38,488 nt of DNA from Bacillus pseudomycoides DSM 12442 (GCF_000161455.1 NZ_CM000745.1:2804594-2843081); one strand, 5' to 3'; shown: positions 23,905-33,097, counted from the first letter of the stretch. The notes: generated from the letters alone by a model not told the origin. Numbers and translations are program-made.

Positions 23905-25137
23905 ATGAAAATTGGTACATTTGCAAAGCTTTTTCATGTTACAACTGATACCGTTCGTTATTACATTGAACTAGGATTATTAATACCAGACAAAAAAAAC
24001 ACCCAGTATCAAATGAACCAATTGTGTCTCGACGACATGGCTTTTATTACTGAGCTGAAAAAACTTCATTTTTCACTGCTAGAAATTCAACAAATTTTAT
24101 CGTATCAGCGTGTCACAAACTTCTCGGACCATGAGGATATCGACTACTACAACAACTTGCTCATTGATAAAAAGAACCAGCTGACCAAGAAAAAAGAAGA
24201 CATATCAAAAGCTATCCAATTGATTGAAAAAGCGGTTCAAACCAGCTCGCCTTCATCCAAAGAAGAGAACCTTACAGGGATCCCACTTTCCTTTGTAAAT
24301 CTGTTCTATTGTCCGAAGTGCCACATTCCACTTGAAATGAAAGATGTAACGATTAAAAAAGTCTACATTCAAACGGGGAGTTTAACTTGTACTTGTGGAT
24401 ACGAGGCAGCTATCGAGGAAGGTATTATCATTACCGCGAACTTGTACGAGACGTCTCCTTATCCATCTTATTTTTACGATAAAGAAACGATTAAAGAGAT
24501 CAATCCCAAAATGATTAACTTATTTGAAAAAAGTAATTTTTGGTTTCAAAAAGTTCTACAAAATGTAGATTTGAAAAACAAATTAATCGTGGAAACAAAC
24601 GTTGACGCTTTTGTGTCACTACCCAAATATATCGATGTTCTTGAAACGAGCGCATCCTATGTATTCAGTGGCTATTCGCTTGCAATGCTCAAGAAGGTTA
24701 GAAAGAGAATTGAGCGTATGAATCCGAAGCCAAACGTCCTTTATATTTTGAATTCTGATTTAAATCTGCCATTGAAACCGCTTAGCATCGATATTTTTGT
24801 GGATAGTTTTACAGCAACTGATTTTTCACTACTCAATCCGCAGTTTCCAATTCATGTTCTAAAAAACTATTTCCATAGCAGTTCAACAATTGTCGGCGGA
24901 TACTCCTATTATGATAGCTCGGCCAAATCCTTGAAAAATATTTCAGCCTTATATCCAAATTCCCACGAGCATATTTTATATCCAAAATACTTAGAAGAAA
25001 ATTTATCAGTCAACGGATTTCAAATCACGCAAAGTGAAAATATCGGTTACTGTACAGATCCAGGACCTTATTTTGATTATCATGTAATAGACGAAAAATT
25101 CCACATGCTAATGTATTTGGCTAGTACGAAAAAATAG
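23905..25137 (+). CDS. MerR-type regulator with zinc ribbon and decayed methyltransferase domain
   Basis: The 410-residue chain has three parts. Residues 1-70 are a MerR winged helix-turn-helix (KIGTFAKLFHVTTDTVRYYI) with the dimer helix to about 110. Residues 133-176 form a zinc ribbon (C136, C139, C162, C164, then GYEAAIEEGI), like the Trm112-type ribbon in RlmA-family methyltransferases. Residues 200-400 align in outline with a class I methyltransferase, but the SAM-binding glycine loop is lost (LIVETNVDAFVSLP). The domain may now sense a ligand (inference). It probably controls the divergent amine genes. The ribosome site is a G6 run 5 nt before the ATG. Confidence 0.8.
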   Translation: MKIGTFAKLFHVTTDTVRYYIELGLLIPDKKNTQYQMNQLCLDDMAFITELKKLHFSLLEIQQILSYQRVTNFSDHEDIDYYNNLLIDKKNQLTKKKEDISKAIQLIEKAVQTSSPSSKEENLTGIPLSFVNLFYCPKCHIPLEMKDVTIKKVYIQTGSLTCTCGYEAAIEEGIIITANLYETSPYPSYFYDKETIKEINPKMINLFEKSNFWFQKVLQNVDLKNKLIVETNVDAFVSLPKYIDVLETSASYVFSGYSLAMLKKVRKRIERMNPKPNVLYILNSDLNLPLKPLSIDIFVDSFTATDFSLLNPQFPIHVLKNYFHSSSTIVGGYSYYDSSAKSLKNISALYPNSHEHILYPKYLEENLSVNGFQITQSENIGYCTDPGPYFDYHVIDEKFHMLMYLASTKK

Positions 25138-25233
25138 CGCACAAAAAGAGGCTGTCCGAAAAGTAGGCTAGTTCACGGATGAGACAGCTCCCTTGTAGCT
25201 AAAATCATGGTTAATCTGAAAAATTGAGGAAGC
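25138..25233. other. Short gap with a weak hairpin
   Basis: GAGGCTGTC and GACAGCTC pair across 25150-25191. No T tract follows, so terminator function for the regulator is uncertain. No gene is seen. Confidence 0.4.
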
Positions 25234-25331
25234 ATTAAAAGATTATCTTCTGTAGAATGGTGTATTACAATGAACAATGTTACATGGTTTGCAGTAAGTA
25301 AAAAACAAATTACAGATAAAGAAATCCAAGC
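25234..25331 (+). repeat. Diverged cassette repeat R3 with SUKH 5' remnant
   Basis: This segment aligns with R1 and R2 across the start of the same gene: MNNVTWFAVSKKQITDKEIQ here, against MNHVTWPRVSEEKVTDEV in R1. The reading continues as AFLGKLKAAQTK and stops, fused to a toxin tail in another frame. Confidence 0.6.
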
Positions 25332-25532
25332 ATTTTTGGGAAAGTTAAAGGCGGCCCAGACCAAATAAATCAAACAGCATTGAAACATCTTGAAGAAATA
25401 ATGGATGGACCGGGAGGTTTTATCAAAATTAAAAATCCTAAAGGAATAGAATTTTTGGAGAAAAAACTACAAGATGGAAATGGAGTTCGATTAAACCTTG
25501 ATGGAACTTTTAAATGGTATATTGACCAGTAA
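25332..25532 (+). pseudogene. Toxin C-terminal fragment (cassette 4)
   Basis: An open frame of 67 codons without a start reads GKVKGGPDQINQTALKHLEE, then IMDGPGGFIKIKNPKGIEFL and ends LDGTFKWYIDQ. The GGPDQI...EYLEK...NLDGTFKG-like pattern is typical of tails of Bacillus polymorphic toxins, but I cannot name the family. It is followed 16 nt later by an immunity-like gene. Confidence 0.55.
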
Positions 25533-25548
25533 AAAGGGTGAGTTATAA

Positions 25549-26046
25549 ATGGAAAATTTAGAGATTATATTAACTGATTTTAATAAGAGAAAAATTGATA
25601 AATTAATTTACGGAGAACTTAAATTATCTACATTAAAACTTAAATCATCACATTTGTATAATAATATTTCAGAAAAAGATTTGAATTTTTCTCAAGTGAA
25701 AAACATAAAAGAGATTCTATCACCGAAAGGAACAGGAAATATATTTTTAGAAGAATTGAAGTTAGGTATTTCATTAAAAAACGTAGTAATAGTTTTCTCG
25801 TTTGATGAACAATATGGTGACATTGTATTTAACTTTCCTGAAAATGAAATATTAAAGGATGAGAGGAACGATAATAAGTTAAGGTTGAAAAAGCTAGTAC
25901 ATTTTCTAGTTGATTTGAAAAAAAATTATGATATTCCAAAAGTTATAATTGGTTATGAACCTGCAACTGATGAGGATACTTTGTTAATTGAAATTAATAA
26001 TATAGTAACTAATTATGACAAAAAAATAGAAAAAATACTTTCTTAA
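25549..26046 (+). CDS. Putative immunity protein (cassette 4)
   Basis: This 165-residue soluble protein is AT-rich in codon use, like the other cassette genes. It begins MENLEIILTDFNKRKIDKLI and has FSFDEQYGDIVFNFPENEIL near residue 83 and PKVIIGYEPATDEDTLLIEI near residue 129. Its start has a GGGTGAG site 9 nt upstream. No family is recognised; the role is inferred from its place after a toxin tail. A terminator follows. Confidence 0.6.
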   Translation: MENLEIILTDFNKRKIDKLIYGELKLSTLKLKSSHLYNNISEKDLNFSQVKNIKEILSPKGTGNIFLEELKLGISLKNVVIVFSFDEQYGDIVFNFPENEILKDERNDNKLRLKKLVHFLVDLKKNYDIPKVIIGYEPATDEDTLLIEINNIVTNYDKKIEKILS

Positions 26047-26049
26047 TTT

Positions 26050-26083
26050 ATGAGCCTTAAGGTAACTACCTTAAGGCTTTTTT
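26050..26083 (+). terminator. Terminator of the cassette 4 immunity gene
   Basis: AGCCTTAAGG and CCTTAAGGCT form a perfect 10-bp stem with a 6-nt loop, followed by T6. Confidence 0.85.
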
Positions 26084-26091
26084 AGGGGCGG

Positions 26092-26241
26092 AGTATCGAA
26101 TTAACCACTTCTTTATTCCAAGTCAATGGAATAAAGGTTCTTGACATTGACACGTTGAATACTGAAGTGGAGGAAATTTCGTTAGAGTTAAAAGAAACAG
26201 GAGTTACCATATATAATTGCCTGTTTGAAGATGAGTACTGA
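26092..26241 (+). pseudogene. Unknown gene tail
   Basis: Forty-nine codons read SIELTTSLFQVNGIKVLDID, TLNTEVEEISLELKETGVTI and YNCLFEDEY before TGA. The frame starts after a stop, has no ATG and no ribosome site. It looks like the last part of a lost accessory gene, possibly another immunity gene. Confidence 0.45.
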
Positions 26242-26343
26242 AAATTATTACCTGATTAAGAAATGAAAGTAGTATAATTTTGTGGAGATACTACTTGATT
26301 AATCTTATAGTATACAAAATACATATCTAGGAAGGAAATGATT

Positions 26344-28131
26344 ATGACAGAATTTAAAAATAGAATGGATGTATCCGATCAAGAAAAGTGGGATTTAACG
26401 GATATTTATAAAACGATTGAAAACTGGGAAAACGACTATCAAAAAATCGAAACCTTAACAGAGGATTTAAAAAAATTTAATGGAACTATCCATGATGGTC
26501 AGAGCCTACTTGCCTATCTTACGAAAAGTGAAGAAATATCAAGTTTGTTTAATTTAGTCTATGCTTATGCAAGACTTCAATCCGACCTTGATACACGTGA
26601 TACAGAAGCGCAGTCCCTTGTAGATAAAGCATCACAATTACATGTTAAAATAAGTGCTGCTCGTTCCTTCTTTTCTCCATTTTTACTTAGTATCGATGAG
26701 AAAATATTACATTCTTATATAGAGGAAAACGAAGGCTTACAATATTTTAAAGAAGACTTATTTGAATTATATCGATATAAGAAACATGTTTTAAACGAAG
26801 ATAAAGAAGAAATCTTGTCTCAAATGGGTGAAGCTCTCTCTTCTCCTCAGCATACATACGGAATGCTTAATAACGCAGATATTACATTTGGAGAAGTTAC
26901 AACCAAGGATGGTAATAAAGTAAATTTAACACGCGGGATGTATTCAAAATTAATTAAGGATGAAAGTCGAGATAAGAGAAAAGAAGCTTACAAAGCATAC
27001 TATCAACCTTATGTGCAATTAAAAAACTCTATTGCTTCTACCTTAACAGCAGCTATAAAAAACAATGTTACCATTTCAAAAATTAGAAACTATCCATCTG
27101 CTTTAGAAAGGTCTTTATTTGGTGATATGGTTCCAAAAGAAGTGTATGATACTTTAATTGATACAACTAAAAAGAACATTGCATCTCTACATACATATAA
27201 TCATTTACGAAAAGAAAAATTGCAGCTAGATGAATTAAGACAGTACGACTTACATGTTGATTTAGTAAAAGGTGTAAAGCAAGAGATTCCCTATGATGAA
27301 GCATTCGAAATCATGCTTACATCCCTTTCTCCACTCGGTGAAGAATATCTTCAAACACTTCGAGGTTTTAAAGATAAACGTTATATAGATGTAAGAGAAT
27401 TACCTGGAAAACGTTCGGGTGCCTATAATTTTGGCGTATATGGCGCTCACCCTTTCATCCTGTTAAATCATAATGATGACTTAAATAGTCTCTTTACACT
27501 TACTCATGAATGTGGGCATGGTATGCATACATATTATTCACATAAGTTTCAGCCGAGAATCTCTGCTCATTATTCAATCTTTGTGGCCGAAGTCGCTTCT
27601 ACAGTGAATGAAATACTCTTAATTCACCATCTATTAAAAGAAGCAAAAGATATAGACGTACGCAACCATTTAATCAATCACTTTATTGATCAATTTAAAG
27701 GAACTTTCTTTACACAAGTTATGTTTGCTGAATTTGAAAAGATTACGCACGAAATGGCGCATCAAGGTAAACCATTAAACGCCCAAGCATTTAATGATGT
27801 ATATGAAAAATTATTTAGAGAATACAATGGGGATACACTCATATTCGATGAAGAAGTAAAATATGGATGGGCTAGAATCCCTCATTTTTACCGACCATTT
27901 TACGTTTATAAATACGCTACCGGATTTGCTTCCGCAATTCAAATTGCAGATCAGCTTTTAAGTGGCGATCCTACCGCTCAGCAAAATTATATCGAATTCT
28001 TAAAAGGTGGAAGTTCAGATTATCCGCTCAATCTTTTAAAGAAAACTGGTGTAGATTTAACAACGCCAAAACCAATTGAAAGTGCACTAGGACGCTTTAG
28101 TAAACTAATTGAAGAATTTTCGTCACTTTAA
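26344..28131 (+). CDS. pepF: Oligoendopeptidase F (M3B)
   Basis: This 595-residue zinc metallopeptidase of family M3B cleaves oligopeptides of about 7-17 residues in the cytoplasm. The zinc motif HECGH lies at about 388-392 with the third ligand in VAEVAST at about 416; HFYRPFYVYKYATGFASA near the C-terminus is the family's substrate-pocket signature. The start chosen is the ATG at 26344, with GGAAGGAA 8 nt upstream; the in-frame ATG at 26338 sits 2 nt from that site. A terminator at 28182-28217 follows. Monocistronic. Confidence 0.92.
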   Translation: MTEFKNRMDVSDQEKWDLTDIYKTIENWENDYQKIETLTEDLKKFNGTIHDGQSLLAYLTKSEEISSLFNLVYAYARLQSDLDTRDTEAQSLVDKASQLHVKISAARSFFSPFLLSIDEKILHSYIEENEGLQYFKEDLFELYRYKKHVLNEDKEEILSQMGEALSSPQHTYGMLNNADITFGEVTTKDGNKVNLTRGMYSKLIKDESRDKRKEAYKAYYQPYVQLKNSIASTLTAAIKNNVTISKIRNYPSALERSLFGDMVPKEVYDTLIDTTKKNIASLHTYNHLRKEKLQLDELRQYDLHVDLVKGVKQEIPYDEAFEIMLTSLSPLGEEYLQTLRGFKDKRYIDVRELPGKRSGAYNFGVYGAHPFILLNHNDDLNSLFTLTHECGHGMHTYYSHKFQPRISAHYSIFVAEVASTVNEILLIHHLLKEAKDIDVRNHLINHFIDQFKGTFFTQVMFAEFEKITHEMAHQGKPLNAQAFNDVYEKLFREYNGDTLIFDEEVKYGWARIPHFYRPFYVYKYATGFASAIQIADQLLSGDPTAQQNYIEFLKGGSSDYPLNLLKKTGVDLTTPKPIESALGRFSKLIEEFSSL

Positions 28132-28181
28132 CAAAAAATGATAAGATTCTATGGACAGAATTCTATGTTAGGTCATTTAAA

Positions 28182-28217
28182 GAGCCAGCTTCTTCAATAT
28201 TAAAGAAGTTGGCTTTT
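28182..28217 (+). terminator. Terminator of pepF
   Basis: GCCAGCTTCTT and AAGAAGTTGGC form an 11-bp stem (one G-T pair) followed by T4. Confidence 0.75.
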
Positions 28218-28390
28218 GATTATTACATTTTTAAAATTTAATAATCAAAAAATAGAAATTTGAATTAAAAACAAAAACTAATTGAAAATAATACTGCATA
28301 TATCAGCATGGTATAATATTAATCACAAAAAATAAGAGTATTTCGACAGTAAAACTTTAATTCTTACTTATTCTCAGATAGGAGGTTTTT

Positions 28391-28915
28391 ATAATAAAAA
28401 ATGAAATTCAAGAATTGTTTAATGAACGAGATTTATTTGCCAAACTAATCGCAAAAGCCCGATTGTCAAATTTATCATTTGATGTATATAGCTTTAGAAA
28501 ATATGAGATGGTAGTAGATTTAATATTCGCTGAAAAAAGCCAATTTAAAAATCTTCAAGAAGCGTTTGCTGCAATATTTAAGAAAGAATTGTTTGAAAGA
28601 GAAGAATGGGATATTAGTGATGAACCAGCGCCTTCAGATAAACAATGGATAGAGGCTCTAAAAAACATATGGATTCATGAGTACTTTTTAAAGTATAGGG
28701 GTATTTGTTTAGAATACGTAAACAGTGAAAATTTTATTAATAGATTTAAAGTGGATTTATTTGATGTAGACTCACCTGAATCGATCGTTAAAGAACTTTT
28801 AATGAAATTGAATAATATTGAGACAATACAAGTGAAAAAAGGACATGTTTACGATCAAATATTTGGGCAGTCTGAAAGTCATTACTTTTTGTTTGAATGG
28901 GGAATTTATGATTAG
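28391..28915 (+). CDS. Unknown acidic protein with an apparent ATA start
   Basis: The frame gives 174 residues if read from ATA at 28391, which is 5 nt after a strong AGGAGG site: (M)IKNEIQELFNERDLFAKLIA. The first standard start in frame is TTG at 28415, which has no ribosome site. So a former ATG may have become ATA, or ATA is used. The protein is soluble with SFDVYSFRKYEMVVDLIFAE early, EEWDISDEPAPSDKQWIEAL in the middle and HVYDQIFGQSESHYFLFEWG at the end. No family is recognised; the size and acidity fit an immunity or accessory protein. Confidence 0.6.
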   Translation: MIKNEIQELFNERDLFAKLIAKARLSNLSFDVYSFRKYEMVVDLIFAEKSQFKNLQEAFAAIFKKELFEREEWDISDEPAPSDKQWIEALKNIWIHEYFLKYRGICLEYVNSENFINRFKVDLFDVDSPESIVKELLMKLNNIETIQVKKGHVYDQIFGQSESHYFLFEWGIYD

Positions 28916-28934
28916 AAACATTAAGATAAAGTAA

Positions 28935-29086
28935 AACTTTAATCAGTGGGGGTTTTCTTCATCCCCCACTGATTATTAGCCCACACCAATCGGACTTTTA
29001 CGGTCAGTTGATCCCCCACCTAACTTCTTTGCTTTCACCGAATTTTGAGGTGGGAGTATTACTGCCCGTTAATACGGGATAAAATC
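28935..29086. repeat. Palindromic intergenic repeat, long copy
   Basis: It has three hairpins: AATCAGTGGGGG/CCCCCACTGATT (28941-28974), CCCACCT/AGGTGGG (29015-29054) and CCCGT/ACGGG (29065-29078). The outer sequences match the short copy at 3790-3855, and the middle part (CCCCCACCT...ACTTCTTT...AGGTGG) matches 31271-31303. The style resembles IS200/IS605-type ends or related non-coding repeats; no transposase is present. Confidence 0.65.
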
Positions 29087-29144
29087 ATTTATAAAGAATT
29101 TCTTAATCTAACTTATTTATATGAATCAGAATACTACAGACCGC

Positions 29145-30272
29145 TTATTTTCCTTCCAATAAATCTTTTGCCATCTTCCGAAATTCCTGATTAAATTCAT
29201 CGGTCATACCGTTTTGAACATTAGAGAATAGAATAACAAAAATTCGTTTATCCCAATTGAAATTATTAAATGTATTCCACCCAGCTAATACACCGTGATT
29301 ATGATAATAATCTGGATAAATGTAAAAACTAAATCCATATTTTCTTGCAGGTGATACAGTAAACATATCTGATAAACTGTGTTTGGAAAGAAGTTTGCCA
29401 GTCATAATCGCCTCATCTAATCTCTTCATATCTTCTACAGTTGTATACATTTCACCACAACCGTATAGCCAGTTCATTCTTAACCTAGGAGTAGATATGA
29501 ATTCATTATCTTTCTTTGTATAACCTTCTGCGAAAAATATATCTCCAGGGAATTTTGCCCCCATGCCAGATTCATGCATTCCAACTGGAGTGAAAATATG
29601 TTCTTTTATATATTCAGCTAATGGTTGTTTAGAGATTTTTTCTATAACATAGGCAAGTACCATATAATTATAATCCGTATATCTCCAACCTGTTCCAGCA
29701 GGGAATTCAAGATTTTGTGAACCAATCCATGTCACTAATTTTAAACGTGATGCCGCATCAACTTTCCCTTGCCCTTGTTCAGGTAATCCAGATGTATGTG
29801 TCAATAAATGTCTTAAAGTAATATTTTTATCCGCTGGGAATGAAGGAATATATTTATTTACATTATCTTCTATATTCAATTCCCCTTTTTCCTGCAACTG
29901 CAATATAGACACTGCCACTACTGTCTTAGTGATAGAACCAATACGATATTTTGTTCTTGGCGTTGTTAAGACTTTATCCTGCATATTTGCATAGCCATAC
30001 CCTTTTCGCAAAATCACATTATTTTGATCCGTCACAAGTACCGTTCCATTAAATCCCTTTTCTTTTAAATATTGGTCTAATTTTTGTGTTGCCCCAGCAT
30101 AACGATTTCGCTGATTTCTATCTACTTTCGGTGTATCTGTTTCTAGTTTACTAGTAGAATCTGAAAATGCCTTTAAATTCTGCGTTTTACCTTTATTTGT
30201 TTGCATGAACATATATACACTTAAGCAAAAAATCGCGATAATAAAGCAAACGATTAAACATCTCTTAAACAT
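29145..30272 (-). CDS. Serine beta-lactamase-like / penicillin-binding-like hydrolase
   Basis: This 375-residue class C-type serine hydrolase has an N-terminal membrane anchor (CLIVCFIIAIFCLSVYMFM, residues 5-23), so it acts outside the cell. The SxxK motif is SITK (S113-K116), the second motif is YTD in WRYTDYNYM (Y198) and the third is a HNHGVLAGW segment in place of KTG. This group includes D-aminopeptidases, esterases and PBP4*-like enzymes, so true beta-lactamase activity is unlikely. The ATG follows GAGGG with 7-nt spacing. It stands alone. Confidence 0.85.
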   Translation of the reverse strand: MFKRCLIVCFIIAIFCLSVYMFMQTNKGKTQNLKAFSDSTSKLETDTPKVDRNQRNRYAGATQKLDQYLKEKGFNGTVLVTDQNNVILRKGYGYANMQDKVLTTPRTKYRIGSITKTVVAVSILQLQEKGELNIEDNVNKYIPSFPADKNITLRHLLTHTSGLPEQGQGKVDAASRLKLVTWIGSQNLEFPAGTGWRYTDYNYMVLAYVIEKISKQPLAEYIKEHIFTPVGMHESGMGAKFPGDIFFAEGYTKKDNEFISTPRLRMNWLYGCGEMYTTVEDMKRLDEAIMTGKLLSKHSLSDMFTVSPARKYGFSFYIYPDYYHNHGVLAGWNTFNNFNWDKRIFVILFSNVQNGMTDEFNQEFRKMAKDLLEGK

Positions 30273-30949
30273 ACAGGAGCCCTCTTTTTATTCAATTTAT
30301 ACTTGTTACTCTTTTCATTGTTTTATTCTATCTCTATTCATTTAAAAGAAGACTTTAATTTTTGCTTAAATTTATTGAAGAACTATATTCGAGAAATGAA
30401 CTACATATTACTATTTCATCCTCAATTCTACTACTATAAATTAGCATGTCTCTTGATTATCTATATCTTCCTAAAAAGTTTGTATTATTGGAAAGTTATT
30501 CAAGAGAAGCTTCCCATACTCAAATTTTTGATCACTTACTATTGTATTTCTTTCTTAGAAAATTTCCACCCAACAATCCGATTCATCTCACTATAATTTT
30601 GTTTTTTTATGTAACATTCCTTGCAAACAACATATACAATAATGCCAAAAAAGGTAATCTATTAGCATTCATCGATAAGCAAAATTAACTAGATAGTGAA
30701 ATGTTCAGTTATCGAACAAACAAAAATAGCATGGTATTTATCGAGTATTACGGAAAATAAATTATGATTGTCAAAAGAAAAGAAAAGATGCAGAAAAATT
30801 TTCAAGTAAAATAAATCATGCAAACAATAAAAAGAGAGGAAGCTCATTACGGCCAAAATAATAGGGAATTTCAAAAGAGGAAATGAACGAAAAGCAAATA
30901 TTAATAAGAATAAGAATCAAATTCATTTATATGTCATAATATCACCATT
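30273..30949. other. Gene-poor AT-rich gap
   Basis: About 680 bp with no supported gene, repeat or terminator. Small open frames here have no ribosome sites and low-complexity products. Confidence 0.55.
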
Positions 30950-31267
30950 TTAAAATTCATACCAAAATTGATTATACATCATATTGCAAAAAAATGTCAT
31001 TCGTATGACTTTTTTTTTGCAATTTTTCAATAAACTTATTGCTGAAACAAACAGCAATATAGCCATACACACACACGCCCACGTATACCCTTTGATATCC
31101 ACTATGAAGCCAAAAACAGGCGGAGCTAAAATAATAGCAATTTGATTTAGCGTAAGTGCAAAGCTAACCGTAATTCCTACTGAATCCTGCCGCGATGTTT
31201 CAACAACTTCAACCATAAAAAGACTAAACCACCCAATGCCAAAGAACCCTAATAAGCCGCTAATTGA
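30950..31267 (-). pseudogene. C-terminal fragment of an MFS transporter
   Basis: The frame reads SGLLGFFGIGWFSLFMVEVV from the right, then FALTLNQIAIILAPPVFGFI and DIKGYTWACVCMAIL, as in the last three helices of a major facilitator transporter. Everything N-terminal is missing. The cut at about 31267 coincides with the palindromic repeat at 31271-31303, which suggests that insertion or excision removed the rest. Confidence 0.7.
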
Positions 31268-31330
31268 AATACCCCCACCTTCACTTCTTTTAGAGGTGGA
31301 GGTCTTCTCGGTTAAAATGATAAAATATTA
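31268..31330. repeat. Partial copy of the palindromic repeat
   Basis: ACCCCCACCT (31271-31280) and AGGTGGAGGT (31294-31303) enclose TCACTTCTTTTAG. The arms and loop match the middle of the repeat at 28935-29086. GATAAAAT follows, as at the end of the long copy. Confidence 0.6.
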
Positions 31331-31537
31331 TAGTTTATAAAAAACAAGTACTAATACGTTTTTTTCATTGATTAAGGATATAATGTACATAACTACAAGT
31401 GAATTATAAAAACAATGCGCACTAACTAATCAATATTAAATTCCAATCTTCTATATTCTCAATAAAATGGAGAATATCATTGAATATTTATATCTATGCT
31501 TTATGTAACAGAAAAAAACGTAAAAGAAGGAGATACA

Positions 31538-33013
31538 ATGAAAAAGAAAAAAGAAACAAAAGAAACCGGATGGAACTTAGACAATAGTTATGCCCGTCTA
31601 CCGGAATCATTTTTTTCCACCCTTAGCCCAACCCCTGTAGGCTTACCAAAGTTAATCATTCTCAATCATCCTGTGGCAACATCCCTAGGGCTAAACATTG
31701 AGGAACTACAAAGCGAAGATGGAGTAGCGGTTCTTGCTGGAAACCGAATTCCCGAAGGTTCTATCCCTCTTGCTCAAGCTTATGCAGGGCATCAATTCGG
31801 GCATTTCAACATGCTAGGAGACGGCCGTGCGCTGCTAATCGGTGAGCAGATTACTCCTTCAGGTGAACGATTTGATATTCAATTAAAAGGCTCTGGTAGA
31901 ACACCATACTCCCGCCGAGGGGATGGCCGCGCCGCACTTGGACCAATGCTACGCGAGTATATTATCAGTGAAGCAATGCACGCGCTTGGTATTCCTACTA
32001 CCCGTAGTCTAGCTATAGTATCAACAGGTGAGTCAATCATACGCGAAACTGCTTTACCAGGTGCAATTTTGACACGTGTAGCTAGCAGTCATATACGAGT
32101 TGGCACATTTCAATACGCAGCAGCAAGCGGTTCAGTTGAGGAGCTAAAAATTTTGGCTGACTATACGATTAAGCGTCATTTTCCAGCTATTCAATCACAG
32201 GAAAATCCATACCTAGCGTTACTACAAGAAGTGATGAAGCAACAGGCCAGCTTAATTGCAAAGTGGCAACTCGTTGGCTTTATTCACGGGGTAATGAATA
32301 CCGATAACATGACCATTAGCGGAGAAACCATCGATTATGGTCCTTGCGCCTTCATGGATGAATATGACCCAGCAATGGTATTTAGTTCCATTGACACGCA
32401 AGGCCGATACGCCTATGGTAACCAGCCGTATATTGGTGTGTGGAATCTCGCGCGATTTGCAGAATCTCTATTGCCGCTTCTACATACAGACCTAGAACAA
32501 GCTGCCCAAATAGCCCAAGATGCGATTTCAGATTTCGGCACACTGTATGAAAAGCATTGGCTCGCTGGGATGCGGACCAAACTAGGTATATTTAACGAAG
32601 AAGCAGAAGATAAAGCCCTCATTGATGAGCTCCTTAAAATTATGGAGAAATATCGCGCAGACTATACTAATACCTTCCTTGCTTTAACTTTTGGTACACA
32701 TAAAGATACCGATTTGTTTAAAAGTCAAGAATTTACGAAGTGGAATGAAAAATGGCAGGCAAGATTAAGCAGACAGGAGGAGTCGAAATCTTCTTCAGAT
32801 CAGCTGATGCGAGACACCAATCCTGCGATAATCCCACGAAATCACCGCGTGGAAGAAGCATTAGATGCCGCAGTCAAACAAGGGGACCACAGCGTAATGG
32901 AACAACTGCTTGTTGTTCTTTCAAATCCTTATGCTCACTCTCCTGAACAGTCTGAGTACTGTACACCACCGGCGCCATCATCCCGCCCTTATCGAACTTT
33001 TTGTGGTACATGA
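31538..33013 (+). CDS. selO: SelO protein adenylyltransferase (YdiU/UPF0061)
   Basis: This 491-residue pseudokinase-fold enzyme transfers AMP to proteins. It shows the family segments AYAGHQFGHFNMLGDGRA, QLKGSGRTPYSRRGDGRAAL, the E in MLREYIISEAMHALGIPTTR, HGVMNTDNMTISGETIDYGP (metal-binding Asn and Asp) and a Cys-bearing C-terminus YRTFCGT, where eukaryotes use selenocysteine. The start is the ATG at 31538, with GAAGGAG 5 nt upstream; the frame extends to 31496 without a ribosome site. The length is normal and the gene looks intact. A terminator follows at 33061. Confidence 0.93.
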   Translation: MKKKKETKETGWNLDNSYARLPESFFSTLSPTPVGLPKLIILNHPVATSLGLNIEELQSEDGVAVLAGNRIPEGSIPLAQAYAGHQFGHFNMLGDGRALLIGEQITPSGERFDIQLKGSGRTPYSRRGDGRAALGPMLREYIISEAMHALGIPTTRSLAIVSTGESIIRETALPGAILTRVASSHIRVGTFQYAAASGSVEELKILADYTIKRHFPAIQSQENPYLALLQEVMKQQASLIAKWQLVGFIHGVMNTDNMTISGETIDYGPCAFMDEYDPAMVFSSIDTQGRYAYGNQPYIGVWNLARFAESLLPLLHTDLEQAAQIAQDAISDFGTLYEKHWLAGMRTKLGIFNEEAEDKALIDELLKIMEKYRADYTNTFLALTFGTHKDTDLFKSQEFTKWNEKWQARLSRQEESKSSSDQLMRDTNPAIIPRNHRVEEALDAAVKQGDHSVMEQLLVVLSNPYAHSPEQSEYCTPPAPSSRPYRTFCGT

Positions 33014-33060
33014 GAAAGAATTAAGTTAACACCTTCTCATGATTTACTATTTTTACAACA

Positions 33061-33097
33061 TAATGCTACTCCTTTACCTAATGGAGTGGCATTTTTT
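33061..33097 (+). terminator. Terminator of selO
   Basis: AATGCTACTCC and GGAGTGGCATT form an 11-bp stem (one G-T pair) followed by T6. Confidence 0.85.

Noticed and set aside
30303..30688. Two overlapping plus-strand frames (97 and 80 codons) in the AT-rich gap
   Set aside because: Phe/Leu/Tyr-rich translations of AT-rich DNA with no ribosome sites and no recognisable domains.
30800..30900. Possible small spore-protein gene (HYGQNNREFQKR reading)
   Set aside because: No proper start or ribosome site, frame breaks after a few codons, and similarity was only an impression.
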